Source of the DNA: Paraspadella gotoi
Lineage: Eukaryota; Chaetognatha
DNA length: 64,000 nucleotides
Direction of reading: 5' to 3'
NCBI GenBank assembly: GCA_051294375.1
Contig: CM119268.1
Coordinates: 1,167,218-1,231,217, forward strand
The translations under genes were made by a program, and so were the position numbers. Positions within the stretch are counted from its first letter, which is position 1. Every line of letters starts with the position of its first letter. Positions 1-11,792 of this stretch are shown here, piece by piece. Below the pieces are notes generated by a model. The model ran no database searches, had not been told where the DNA came from, and saw only the letters and a list, made by a program, of their open reading frames with translations.

Positions 1-1180
1 GTATAAGAGACCTGAGTAAATAGTCTCTTCTCTGGAGCCACCAATCACCTAAACAAAGAAAAGCTTGTATAGAGAGCCTCGAGGTAAAAGCTCTTTCCTG
101 GGCCCCACCAATCGCTACAGAAAAAGCTTGTTAGAAGACCTCCAGGTTTAAATAGCTCTTCTCTCGGACCCACCAATCACCCTAAACAAAAAAGCTTGTA
201 TAGATGAGACTCGAGGTTAAATAGCCTCTTCTCTGGACCCACCCAATCACCTAAACATAAAAAGCTGATAAGAGACCCGAGGTTAAATAGCTCTTCTCCG
301 GACCACCAATCGCCTAAACAGAATAAACTTGGTATAGAGAGACCCAGGGGTTAAATAGTCTCTCCGACCACAATCGCCTCTAAACGAGAAAAAGCTTGTA
401 TAGAGAGACCTCGAGCGTTAAATAGCTCTTCTCCCCGACACACACGCAACTATTCGAACACATTTCACTACACGCGGGTGCAAAGTAGAATTCCGGTAGA
501 AGAATAATCCTTCTCCCAGATGAAAACTGCTATATCAAAATGCTTACAGCGACAAGCAAGCCTATGCAATGAGATGCAGAGACATGGGACGATTTTAAAA
601 CCATTTCCAGAAATCCATAGAATAAACTTCAATAAAAATAAATCGTATAAATCTACTCATCGCTCAGGATTTCGTATCTTCAATAAATGGCGTAGTTAAA
701 AAAAAAATTACATTATACATTCGATCTTTTGTTAGGACGATTAAGAATTTATTATGAAAAAAAAACATAAGAATTCACTCAAAGACAACAAACCTTGCGA
801 ATCGAAAGATTATATAATCAGCGTACTAAAACGATCTGACTATCCCAGTCAGTGTAATTGTATATGAATCAGAAACTTGAATATTTTCTTAACCGTATGT
901 ATCCTTTTCCCTTTTTTTAAATTAACAAAACGATTAAGAAAATATATCATATGCCAGGTGCATCGCTAAAAATATGACGACTCAGATTACATTTGTTGTT
1001 ATTTTATTTAGTAGAGATTTATTGCTACGAGTTTGTTTTTTTTTTTTTTTTTTTTTACTTTTCGTTTTTATGGATCTTTCGAAAAAAACTACACAAAACA
1101 TAAACAAAATGACCAAATAAAAAAAACGTTATTGGACCTTAATCGACGAGAAAAACTCGAAGCAAAAATTCCTCTCTTTT
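1..1180 (+). other. Error-rich duplicate of the calcium sensor 3' end
   Basis: This stretch repeats 3,760-5,040 in the same order: about six units of the 68-bp array (1-440), the last coding exon (about 510-597), the 3' untranslated region and the following AT-rich DNA. It differs by very many one-base insertions and deletions, and the exon copy is frameshifted. It ends at a 25-N gap and stands before, not after, the upstream exon at 1,245. Seen directly: the duplicated order and the indels. Inferred: uncorrected long-read sequence placed beside an unclosed gap. Confidence 0.8.
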
Positions 1181-1205
1181 NNNNNNNNNNNNNNNNNNNN
1201 NNNNN
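1181..1205. other. Assembly gap of 25 N
   Basis: A fixed-size gap between the error-rich duplicate on the left and a (CT)n tract on the right that leads into a real splice acceptor. The same 25-N length recurs at 27,301, 58,417 and 63,634. Confidence 0.99.

Positions 1206-1238
<33 letters not shown>
1206..1238. repeat. (CT)n tract forming the polypyrimidine tract of an acceptor
   Basis: Pure CT dinucleotides run from the gap almost to the cgcag acceptor of the exon at 1,245, so the microsatellite itself supplies the polypyrimidine tract. Confidence 0.9.
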
Positions 1239-1240
<2 letters not shown>

Positions 1241-1244
1241 GCAG

Positions 1245-4200
1245 GTAAAATCGACTTCAAAGAGTTCTTGCAAGCGATCAACATAACTTCCAACGGAAAG
1301 CCAGAACAGAAATTGTCGTGGGCTTTCAAGATGTACGACATTGACGGGAACGGAACGATAGACAAGCAGGAAATGCTCAGGATTATACAGGTGAGAAGCG
1401 GACATGAGGTTGTGGAAAGGGTGCGCTAGACAAGCAGTCTGATAGACAAGCAGGAAATGCTCAGGATTATACAGGTGAGAAGCGGACATGAGGCTGTGGA
1501 AAGGGTCCGCTAGACAAGCAGTCTGATAGACAAGCAGGAAATGCTCAGGATTATACAGGTGAGAAGCGGACATGAGGCTGTGGAAAGGGTCTGCAAGACA
1601 AGCAGTCCGATAGACAAGCAGGAAATGCTCAGGATTATACAGGTGAGAAGCGGACATGAGGCCGTGAAAAGGGTCCGTTTTTAGGTAGAGGAGCTCGGGT
1701 GTCTTGGTTACATCCCTTTATACACAATACAGTAATACATAATACAGTTATAACTTTTTTTCTGGCGTATGAAATGAAATTGGCACGAAAGATATGAAAA
1801 CTATCCATTCATTCAATATATAGGTTCTCTTTCCTGACTTTAGACAAGATAACATAGCAGAACCCTGCAAGTTTTCAATCACGACTCTTTCCCATTCTGG
1901 TTTATTACCTCATTATGCTATTCTATGGTATAATTTTATATAAAGAAATATTTCAGTTGTATAAAAGAATCGCATTCTTAATATCTTTGACAATAATTTT
2001 AATGTAATCTGTAGACATTATGTTAAGTTTCTCTCTTTTCGTTGCGTTTCGGAATTTAGGAAAAACAGTTTTTAGTGACAAACAACGATTTTTATTTGAA
2101 AGAATAAAAAAAAAAAACGCTGATGACGACTCGCAAAACAAAAGTAGAAACATGTCCGACTATTCTGTCAAATAAAAATCGTTGTTTGTCACCAAAAACT
2201 GTTTTTACTAAATGTAATCTGTCAATTAATCAATCAATCAATCAATCAACATGACGGTGAACAGAAGAATCAAGATCCCTCGTCCCAGTCAAAGCGAAAG
2301 AGGTCACGGCGCCAAAGTCGATTGGGCCGATGAATGTTTGATGGGATCCGGAAATTGCTTTTTCTATTTTCCTCTTCCCATCTTTTCAATTTCTGCTTCC
2401 CATCTTTGCAATTTTCACTTCCCATCTTTGCGATTTCCCCTTCCCATCTTTTTGATTTCCACTTCCCATCTTTTCAATTTCTGCTTCCCATCTTTGCAAT
2501 TTTCGATCTCCATCTTTGCAATTTCTGATCCCATCTTTTTTATTTCCGCTTCCCATCATTTTGTTTTCCGCTTCCCGTCTTTTTGTATTACCCTTCCCAT
2601 CTTTTTGATATCCCCTTCCCATATTTTCGATTTCTACTGCCCAAGTGCCTATCTTTTCGATTTTCGCTTTCCGATTTCCGCTTTCCATCTTCGCCATTTC
2701 CGCTTTCCATCTTCGCCATTTCCGCTTCCTATCTTCGCCATTTCCGCTTCCTATCTCGTTACGCAATCGATTCCGAGTCATTTAATTTCTCCAGCCGTTT
2801 TTTCAATTTAACACGATTACTCACCGATCTCCCGTTGAGTTCCTCTCCATCTCTAACCTTTGAAAACAGAGAGAGAGAGGAATCCTCAATCTCGTCAGTT
2901 TGAAACTTTAACGCGGCCGAACTCATATTTGGCTTTTTGGCATTTTATTTTGGTTGCGCGGCGAGTACTCGCTGAGTAAATCAATGAGTCAATTTTCAGT
3001 CTGTCGGTCGGTCGGCATGTCTGTAAATGTAAATGTCAATGAAAATGTAAAAGTAAATAGACGTGAAATGAAAGTTGCTGCGGCGCAACACGTTGGTTGG
3101 ACCATCTTGTTTTTGGATATCAAAAAAACATTGGTCACAACCTTGATGGGTTAATCCTCATTCAAATCGATCGAATAACTTCTGGACTCGGAGGGGGTTT
3201 TTTTTTTTTAATTTACCTCGGAATTAGTGTAGATCTATTAAAATTAAAATAAACTGGCGATGAAGGTAGTATGCAGTCTGCAGGGTGTGCTAAAAAATCT
3301 AGCTAAAAGTTAAGCACCAAGGATGCTTGATCAATTCGAAATGGCGAGTAATGAAAACCTAAATTTAAGCTTCCGACCGTTGAGAGGTTTAAGACCATAG
3401 GACACATCCCCGCTTTACCGCCCCCCCAGACCCTCACAACTCACCCGCCCGAGCTTTAATCAGCGTTACCTCCCTCCCCATGCCCCTACCCCCATCTTTA
3501 CAGGCTATTTACGACATGGTCGGTCAGCCCGCGGAAGGAACGGACACGCCGGAAATCCGGACGGAAAAAATCTTCCACGCGATGGACGAAAATGGAGACG
3601 GTGTCCTCACGCGAGAGGAGTTCGTCAAGGGGTGCATGCAGGTTATATTTTTAAACGTGGCTGGGGGGGGGAAGAGATGGCTTGTGGGGGGGCTTAAATA
3701 GCTTGTATAGAGAGACCTCCAAGTTAATCTCCCGCTCTTCTCCGGACCCACCAATCGCCTTACACTGAGAAAGCTTGTATAGAGAGACTCGAGGTTAAAT
3801 AGCTCTTCTCTGGAGCCACCAATCACCTAAACAGAAAAAAGCTTGTATAGAGAGACCTGAGGTTAAATAGTCTTCTCCGGACCCACCAATCACCTAAACA
3901 GAAAAGCTTGTATAGAGAGACCTCGAGGTTAAATAGCTCTTCTCCGGCCCACCAATCGCCTAAACAGAAAAAGCTTGTATAGAGAGACCTCGAGGTTAAA
4001 TAGCTCTTCTCCGGACCCACCAATCACCTAAACGAAAAAAGCTTGTATAGAGAGACCTCGAGGTTAAATAGCTCTTCTCTGGACCCACCAATCGCCTAAA
4101 CAGAAAAAGCTTGTATAGAGAGACCTTGAGGTTAAATAGCTCTTCTCCAGACCCACCAATCACCTAAACAGAAAAACTTGTATAGAGAGACCTCGAGGTT

Positions 4201-4452
4201 AAATAGCTCTTCTCCGGACCACAATCGCCTAAACGAAAAAGCTTGTATAGAGAGACCTCGAGGTTAAATAGCTCTTCTCCGGACACACCAATCGCTAACT
4301 ATCGAACACATTTCACACACGCGGGTGCAAAGTAGAATTCCGTTAGAATTGATAGTAATCTCTTTCTCTTCCAGGATGAACTGCTATATCAAATGCTTAC
4401 AGCGGACAGCAGAGCGCTATGCAATGGAGATGCAGATGACATGGACGATTAA
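1245..4452 (+). CDS. Neuronal calcium sensor (visinin-like EF-hand protein), last three exons
   Basis: Calcium-binding switch protein of the neuronal calcium sensor family, 5' exons missing. Coding exons: 1245-1390, 3504-3641 and 4375-4452. The acceptor/donor pairs are cgcag/gtgaga, tacag/gttata and ccag/stop, and all phases agree (first exon enters at phase 1, the others at phase 0). The first exon holds the end of EF-hand 2 and a canonical EF-hand 3 loop ([12 protein letters not shown]). The second holds EF-hand 4 ([12 protein letters not shown]) followed by KGCMQ. The last exon codes for an acidic 25-residue tail starting [11 protein letters not shown] and ending DDMDD. The KGCxQ-DEL junction recalls an arthropod subgroup of the family rather than NCS-1/frequenin. 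The N-terminal myristoylation exon is not in the window. AATAAA follows the stop at 4475. The introns carry an 84-bp, a 20-bp and a 68-bp tandem array. Confidence 0.85.
1357..1684 (+). repeat. 84-bp tandem repeat spanning an exon end and its splice donor, about 4 units
   Basis: Units start at 1357, 1441, 1525 and 1609, exactly 84 bp apart and nearly identical. Each contains the last 34 coding bases of the exon (residues [11 protein letters not shown]), the donor cag/gtgagaag and about 44 bp of intron. Only the first unit is continuous with the rest of the exon. Reading on through the first donor meets a stop 12 codons later. Confidence 0.95.
2375..2760. repeat. Minisatellite of about 20 bp
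   Basis: About 19 diverged units of the type cttcccatctttgcaatttc. Open frames read through it on both strands only because the repeat lacks stops; their Phe/Pro/Ser-rich or Gly/Lys-rich products have no gene-like features. Confidence 0.9.
2953..3030 (-). repeat. Copy of a dispersed repeat with a terminal palindrome
   Basis: It contains gcgcggcgagtactcgc followed by gtctgtcggtcggtcgg, the reverse complement of the element at 19,121-19,250. It is more diverged than the copies at 19.1 and 56.2 kb. Confidence 0.55.
3698..4300 (+). repeat. 68-bp minisatellite, about 9 units, in the last calcium sensor intron
   Basis: Units begin agcttgtatagagagacctc and end cctaaacagaaaa, with few differences between neighbours. 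The array starts about 55 bp after the donor at 3,641 and ends about 75 bp before the acceptor at 4,375. A degraded version fills 1-440. Confidence 0.95.
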
Positions 4453-4559
4453 AACCATTTCCCAGAATCCATAGAATAAATCCAATAAATCTAATAAATC
4501 TATAAATCTACTCATCGCCAGGATTTCGATCTCAATAAATGCGTAGTTAAAAAAAAAAA

Positions 4560-5142
4560 AAATTACATTATACATTCCGATCTTTTTGTTAGCGACATGA
4601 AGTATTTATATGAAAAAAAAAAACATAAGAATTTCACTCAAAGTACAACAAACCTGGAAATCGAAAGTATATATAATAGCTACTAAAAACGATCTGACTA
4701 TCCCAGTCAGTGTAATTGTTATGATGAATCAGAAACTTGAATATTTTCTTAAACGTATGTATCCTTTTACCCTTTTTTAAATTAACAAACGATAAGAAGA
4801 ATATTATCATTATGCCAGTGGCATCGCTAAAACTAGTTATCTGATTCGATTTCATTTTGTTGTTATTTTATTTAGTAAGAGATTTATTGCCTACGAGGTT
4901 TGTTTTTTTTTTTTTTACTTTTCGTTTTTATGGACCTTTCTTGAAAAAAAACATAAACAAAAACATAAACAAAACATGCCAAATAAAAAAAAAGTTATTG
5001 GACCTTTAAATGTCGACGAGAAAAACTCGAAGCAAAAATGAGAAGTAGTTTGGTCCCCATCACATCATTCTGTTTTTTTTTCTTTGACTTGCGTACGTCT
5101 TTTTATAAAATTAATTACCGCATTTTTTCTTAAACGTCTGTC

Positions 5143-5201
<59 letters not shown>

Positions 5202-8200
5202 ACACGGCGTTTCTCAACAAACGCGGTAATTCAACGATGAGAATATAAATACAGGGTAGTTCGTAATATTTGAAGATTTCTTGGGATTTCTACGGGGTGA
5301 TTGTGGAACTGTGACAATCTCGGAAATGGGCTAACTGCAAAATTACCGAAAAAAAAAAGCACCGAGGGCCTAAAGAAAAAAAGTGTAGACTCTGTACAAT
5401 TCTGAACATTGTGCTAATAAAAAATCCAAACCCGTCCAATCATACATCTACATATTCAGTGCTTCCAAACTTTGCTGAAATAAAAAAAAATAAAAAAGTT
5501 TCAATTATAATTAAAAAGATAAAATTCGGTTCCGATTTAATTCTCTTTAGTCTTTACCCGATTTGAAAAACCACAAAAATTATAATAACCGATTTTTTTT
5601 TTAATTTCTCGACGTTTATTATTCGTAGCTCTTTAGTCCATTCCCTTCACTTTTCAATGTTTACACAACTTGGGTCACTCTCTCTCTCTCAAAAAAATAC
5701 AACTCTTTCGACGGAAGAATGAATTGAATAATTTTATTTTTCCGGTTTTCACTCCGATTAACATTCCCATTAACGTTCCCATTAACATTACCATTAACGT
5801 CCTTTCTCCCTAATCCACCGAAAACGAAACTTAAATGTTGTCATCAGTAACCGCATGTCGACACACCAACCTTAATTCTATTCGATGATTATTTCCATAT
5901 TTTCGTCGTCTAAGTTATAAAAAAAAAACAAGTTAGAATTTTATAACTATCGCTCAATTCGATCTTCGTTGTCCAATCGCATGAAATAAAATTAATAAAT
6001 ACATCGAAAAAAAAAGGTCCAAAAAATATATACGAATTAGTTAATTTCGTTGTCCGTTATAGTATTTTTTCTTACATTTTTTGTTGTGCGGTTTATTTCT
6101 TTTTCGTAAAAAAAAATTATAATTTGTAATATGCTAACATCGCATATATCGCAACAAAAAATAAAGAAATTTTGTCGTAAAAAATATCGTTCGAAGCATG
6201 AGACAAAAATAGCATCATTCTCTCTCTTAAAAAGCACGTTTAAAAAAATATTAGCGAAAAAAGAAAAAAGCATTTTTGATAAATTATAATTCTTAATCTA
6301 CTTTCCGTATTTTTCTTTTTTCATTTTATTTCAAAGTCAAATTCTTAAATTTTATTTTAATGTTAATAGAAAAAAACAAACTTTTACCCTCGAAAACCTT
6401 TTCACCGAATTATTGATTTAAAAAATAATTGAATCCTGATTGAAATCGTCTCCATCTTTTGACATCAAAACCCACGATTTCGCCCCGTTATTCGCTGTGA
6501 CATTCTCTCACTGTGACATTCTCTCACAAAAACTTGAAAAAAACAAACACAAAAACAAAAAACAATAGAATCCCGTTCTCGATCTAATTTGAGAAAGTCT
6601 CATTAAAAAAAAAGGAAAATCCAAAGGATCGTTGTTCATTTATCCTTAAACTTTAAAAGTTTGCAAAGGTTGGCCAAAAAAAAAAGAAGAAAAAGATTTC
6701 GACATTTAAAATTTCTCGCTCTTTTGCGCGTTTTTTTTTACAAATTCATTTAACGGACTTTTTCCTCTTAGATTCTGTAACGGGAGTAGAAATTCGCACT
6801 AGAGACACCAAAATCACAATCGCACATTTACGCTTCTACACGCGATTTCGATGCGACGCGTGACCCAAGCGTCACCGTCCCATCGAAAAGTCGCGCACTT
6901 ACGTTTACTTTTTGGATCCGCGATGGTATAGCCGTTTCTTTACGAACATGTGACGCCCTTTTTAATTATTAATCTCTTTCTTATCAACCTCTTTTCCCCC
7001 CCTTTCTAAAAATAGATTTTAGAATAATTTTTACTGTTTCCCTCCGGTTCTCATCTGAATAAAAAAAAATCCCCAGTTCCCCTTCCTCCCTCTCCCGAGA
7101 TAAAAAAAACAAAAAAAAAAAAACAAAAAAACAAAAGCAATTTCCTCGTCTTGTCCGTCTGTGGCGCTGGCGTCGCCGAGAAATAAAAACAAAAGCGCAA
7201 AGGTTTTCTTTCCTTCTTCCTTGTGACTCTTGCTATTTTGTTTTCTAAATCGAGAAAACGTCGATTCCCCGCAAATTTGTGACGATTCAAAAGGTAATAG
7301 TATTCATGATTAAAAAAATAATAATTTCGATGAACGGAAGAAAGAAATAAAAGAGATAGAGAGAAATAAAATTTAGTACGCCTTTTCATCGTCGCATCTA
7401 TTTTGCATGTTCAGGAAAAAAAAATTTTTCCTCTTTTTTTTTCTCCCCAAAGGATGATTTGCATTTAGAAGAAAACAAAAGACGTTTGATATTTTTTTTT
7501 CAATCTTTTCGCTATTTTTTTGCATGCGGTTAAAAAAAAATTATTTATCCTCGATAATTGTAAGTCTTATAACGACTGCTCCCTTTACTTATCTTAAAAA
7601 ATGTTAAAAAGATGTGTATAAAAATTAAAAAAAAAAAGCAAACAAAAAATCATAAGAAAAGTCGCGCAGTTGCACATAACAAAAATAAATTACCTGCCCA
7701 TATTTCGGGTAGAAAGTGGTTTTTGCCATTCTCTACTTTTTTTATGCAATCTTATTCGTCCGTTTTAAAAAAAAATTAATATCCTTACTCTCAGAATCGT
7801 GATGAATGGAAATCTGAATAAAGTATTAGTTACGTGCTATTTACAGTAACAGCAACCAAAACAGACCTATATTGTAATAGCCGCTATTTTATATCTCAGC
7901 AAATATTCTGTGTATTTTCCTCCCGGCGCATTTTTTTTTCTTTCGAAAACTAAAGTTAAAAAAATATTTTTAAATCTGTACCCGCTGATTTCCTTTCATT
8001 TCTATATTTCACGTTTTCCGCCACTCTTACATTTTCAATAGCGTACATGGCCTATTTTTATTTTTTTTACATTTTCTTTATCCCGGTTAGATACGTAAAA
8101 AAAGACTGAAAACCAAAAAAATGTAAATTTTCCCTGTAAAATTGTATCCAGACGTGTAAGGTGCAATAGATAAAATAAATGTGGACAATAAAAAAAAATG

Positions 8201-8603
8201 GATTAATACTTCAAGATCTCTCATCAAGGCAGATGTTGTATTGAAAGTTCTTAGATGCTAGCTACAGAAAAAGTCTTAGAAATTGAACACACTACGAAAA
8301 TAGTTAATTTTTGTCATTCATCATTTTATAATTCAAAGCGGCGTGTGGGAGTGATTCGTTTCTTGCCTTAACTTAATTCATCATTTTAATTCATTAACTT
8401 AATTAAAGTAAACATCGAAGTTTGTATTCGGGTTTTTTTTTCAAGATTTTAAAAGCAAATGCAGAACGGTTGGAAAAACTGAGACAGAGTAGTAATTAAA
8501 AGAAAGAGAGAGTGAATTAAAAAAAAGGGCAATTATATGAGATGAGAGTGAGGAGAGAGAGAGAGAGAGAGAGAGAGACGCAGGGTAAAGAAAGAATTGA
8601 AAC
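4560..8603. other. Intergenic AT-rich DNA
   Basis: About 4 kb between two convergent genes, rich in A and T runs, with a (CT)n tract at 5,145-5,198. No reading frame has splice signals or protein-like composition. A trimeric repeat of 'attaac' type (cattcccattaacgttccca) lies near 5,760-5,800. The left part probably includes the calcium sensor 3' untranslated region and the right part the 3' region of DRC5. Confidence 0.6.
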
Positions 8604-8927
8604 TCAAGCGCCCCCAGCTTCCACCTCCTCAGTCTCGCTCTTTTTGACGCCGTTCACGCTTCCGGCGACGCCGCGCGAAGCCAACGACGCCCGCGAGGCG
8701 GCGCCGGTGACGGCACTGGTCACTGCGCCGCCAGCGCCACCGCCACCGCTCGAGGCGCCGCCGCCGATCTGCCTCGAGGTGGGCGTGTCTCGGCGTCTCT
8801 CTCGATTCTTTTTGAGAATCTCGTTGACGCAATATTCCGACTCCTGGCCGCAGTCGGTCAGTCGAAGATCCATGTTTTTGATCGTCTGGTTTTCCGCCAT
8901 GCCTTCTTGGAGCTGCTTCCCGCCGTC
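8604..8927 (-). CDS. DRC5: DRC5 exon 9 (C-terminal LRR and tail)
   Basis: Acceptor gccag at 8,928. It reads DGGKQLQEGMAENQTIKNMD and continues into the family signature RLTDCGQESEYC, then a basic stretch (KKNRERRR) and a Gly/Ala/Ser-rich tail to a TGA. The phase-0 entry joins exon 8 as ...CNKLGP/DGGKQL, which completes an LRR. Confidence 0.85.
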   Translation of the reverse strand, partial: DGGKQLQEGMAENQTIKNMDLRLTDCGQESEYCVNEILKKNRERRRDTPTSRQIGGGASSGGGGAGGAVTSAVTGAASRASLASRGVAGSVNGVKKSETEEVEAGGA

Positions 8928-11737
8928 CTGGCGTAGTGGAAAAAATAATTGGAAAAAAAAGGAAAATATGTAGTCCGGCATTGCCTTTAAGTTTACCCTT
9001 CCTCTAAGTATGCCACCTTCAGTCGTGACTCGGTGGCTCATTGAGTAATACCATCAGCTCTTGACCAAGGATCGATTCCCCAATTGTTTTTTTTTCCAGT
9101 TTGAAATATTAGTATCATCAAAATAAAAGGAATCCGCCCCGGTTGTACTCTCAAAAAAAAATACATATTTCTCAACTCGTAGTACATATTTAAAAAAAAA
9201 TTTTATACTTATTAATCAAAACTATCAATTAATTGCGTAATTCTTTCAAAACATCTTCGACGCTAGCTCGAGTCAATATAATATATATATATATACATAC
9301 AATCGGCTCATCGGCCCCCGCCCACGCTCGCGCATGCGCTCACCGGTCCGAGTTTGTTGCAGCTAAGGTTGATGGACTCGAGCGATGAATTATGGATGAC
9401 GACGTTCGCCAAAACCGAAGCCACTGGTTCCGTCATGTCGTTGCAACTGTACGAAGGGGATAAATTATTTTAATTAATATTATTAAATTAAATTGGTACA
9501 ACCTATATAACAATTATCCATCCATTTTATAAATAAGCTATCTTGCCCCTGACTTAGGACAGGCTTTGGCGGTTTGAGGCCTCCGAAAACAAAAACAGAA
9601 AACAGAAACAGAAAACAGAAAATCTTTTGAAAATTCCACTAGCTGTTATTATCGATCATGAATTCGTCGTTAAAAGACCCCAAGTTTTCTTCCTTATGCG
9701 AAATTTATTTTTACAAAATTCGAGAATTTATTTCGCTTGAAATGTTCTACAGCATTTAAAGTATGCAGTTGAAGATTAACCCACATAATGTTAGCTCGTT
9801 CTCGCAGCACACTGTGAGAAATTAAGAGATTGGAGTCATTTAATTATTTATTTATTTATTAGAAAAACTAATACTATTTATTTACCGCTCTCACCTCAAA
9901 TTTAAAAACTTTGAGAGTGGAATTTTTGAGCAAAGAACCGCAGATGGCGCTGCCTCCTTCGTCTCCAAACAATTGAGTCGCAGATTGAGATCCTCTAAAC
10001 GTCGAGTTCTTCGTCACGCGTGGAGCGAGAGCGCGGGCGCCGTCCAGGCCGATCTGCCGAGGGGGGGGGGTTTGTTTACGTTCGTAGTAGTGACATCTGG
10101 ATTATGTATTCAAGAACATCATAAAAGGTAATATTTGTGCGGTATATTCACACGGCCCACGTCCATCATCGTTCAGCCATTTGCTCAGAGGGGGAACGCA
10201 CCATCCAGGCGTTGGTTCCTCACAGTCCAACGACTTCCCTCTGCGTTGGCAAAGCGAGTCCGTCCTCGGGTAACGACGCCAGTAACAGGAGGCGTCACCG
10301 AGGGTCGGAGCCCCCAAGGCCAACAGTGAGATGCCCCATCCCAATGGGCATCACAAGCATAATATATATATAATATATAATATATAATTTGGCGTTCATC
10401 AAATTTTATATATCCAAAATCGATGGCAAACGATATAAAAAAAAGACTGACCGACCAGATTAAATGAAACCTTTTTCTCCTCTTCCTCTTCCTCCTTCAT
10501 CCACCTGATTGTTGCAGAGGTCGATCTTCCGCAGCCTCGTCCGCCCGTTTGAGCAACTTCCCCAACGCCCGCGCCGATCGGTCGCCCAACACGTTGTGGC
10601 CGACGTCGAGAGCCTCGAGCGAGGGGTGCTCGACGAGGTTGGAGACCAGGAAGCGAAGTCGGTCGTCGTCCACTTTGCTGCGGTGGACGCTGAGAGCTGG
10701 AGGAGTTTGTGAAAGTGGGAAAGTGAGAATATCAAGAGAATATCAAGATTAAGAAGAGAATAAAAAAAAAACAAAAGAGACAAAGAAAAGAAAATATCTG
10801 ATTTGAATCTTTAGCACGAAAATGGCAATATTTTAAGTTTTTAGATTTTAAAAAAATTAATAAATATCATGTTATTCTTTTTTATTTATATTTTCTGTCG
10901 CTATTAATGTATCTCTCTTTTTGGCTTTATAAATCTGAAAAAATATCTTTGTTTTTTGTACAACACAAAGTTAAAATTCTTTTTGATCGAATTTTCTTAA
11001 ATTGCTGCCACATAGAAAGACATTAATGAGAATATCAAATTACCTAAAAAAGCTAAACAGAAAGGGGTGAAGAAGAATTTTTAGGGGTAAGGTAGTATCA
11101 GTATGTTATTAAGTTTATTATATGAATATACTGACTAAATGTAGCAAGTGACAAATTTCGACATGAATATGTACTTCTTATTCTCTCATGCTATCCTCCC
11201 CCCACAAACTGCTCACATTTGATGGTGGAGCAAGAGGCCACGCATTTGCTGAGCAGCATGCAATCTTGCAGCGAAAAGTTGAACAGATTCCAGTCGAAGT
11301 TCATTCCGCAGTTTTTGACACCGTAGTTCACACGAAGTTCTTCCAAATATGGTAATTCCTGGGAAGAATGAAAAAAAACACGGTTTTTGGAGAAGAATCG
11401 GGTGGTGGAGCAGCTGAAGCATATTCAATCAAATTCATCACGTTTACCTTTTAAAAACTTTGAAAAAACAAATATGAAAAATGACTTATTAGTTAACATA
11501 AGTTAGGTTTTAAATGAATTTTTTTTTAATAACAATTAACAAACTGACTTTTATCACAAAAAAAATTATTTTGTCTATCAGATAACTTTACAATCATCAT
11601 TAAAAAAGAAACGTTTGAAATTTTGAAGAAAAAATGATTTTTTTTCTGCCGCCAGGTGGAACTAAAAGTGAAGGAAAAGAAAAAATAAAAAAGAGGGAGA
11701 TAGAGAAAAAGAAAAGGAAAGAAAAACAGAGTGAGAA

Positions 11738-11792
<55 letters not shown>

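Larger units (their letters stand above)
1685..3503 (+). other. Rest of the calcium sensor intron
   Basis: AT-rich intron without a convincing gene. It holds a short inverted pair near 2,040-2,100 and 2,165-2,210 (the same 25-30 bp in both orientations), the 20-bp array at 2,375-2,760 and a palindrome-bearing dispersed repeat at 2,953-3,030. It ends in a C/T-rich acceptor. Confidence 0.6.

Noticed and set aside
1139-1657. Minus-strand frame with a repeated 28-residue motif ([16 protein letters not shown]...)
   Set aside because: It is the antisense translation of the 84-bp array (84 = 3 x 28), with no splice or start signals of its own.
2251-2903. Long plus- and minus-strand frames over 2.25-2.9 kb
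   Set aside because: Translations of the 20-bp minisatellite, without family resemblance.
3698-4300. Regular repeats with constant spacing suggesting a CRISPR array
   Set aside because: Whole 68-bp units repeat without unique spacers, inside a eukaryotic intron.
10102-10373. Overlapping short frames in a GC-rich block
   Set aside because: Three frames on two strands of similar length with no motif; more like an interspersed element than an exon.
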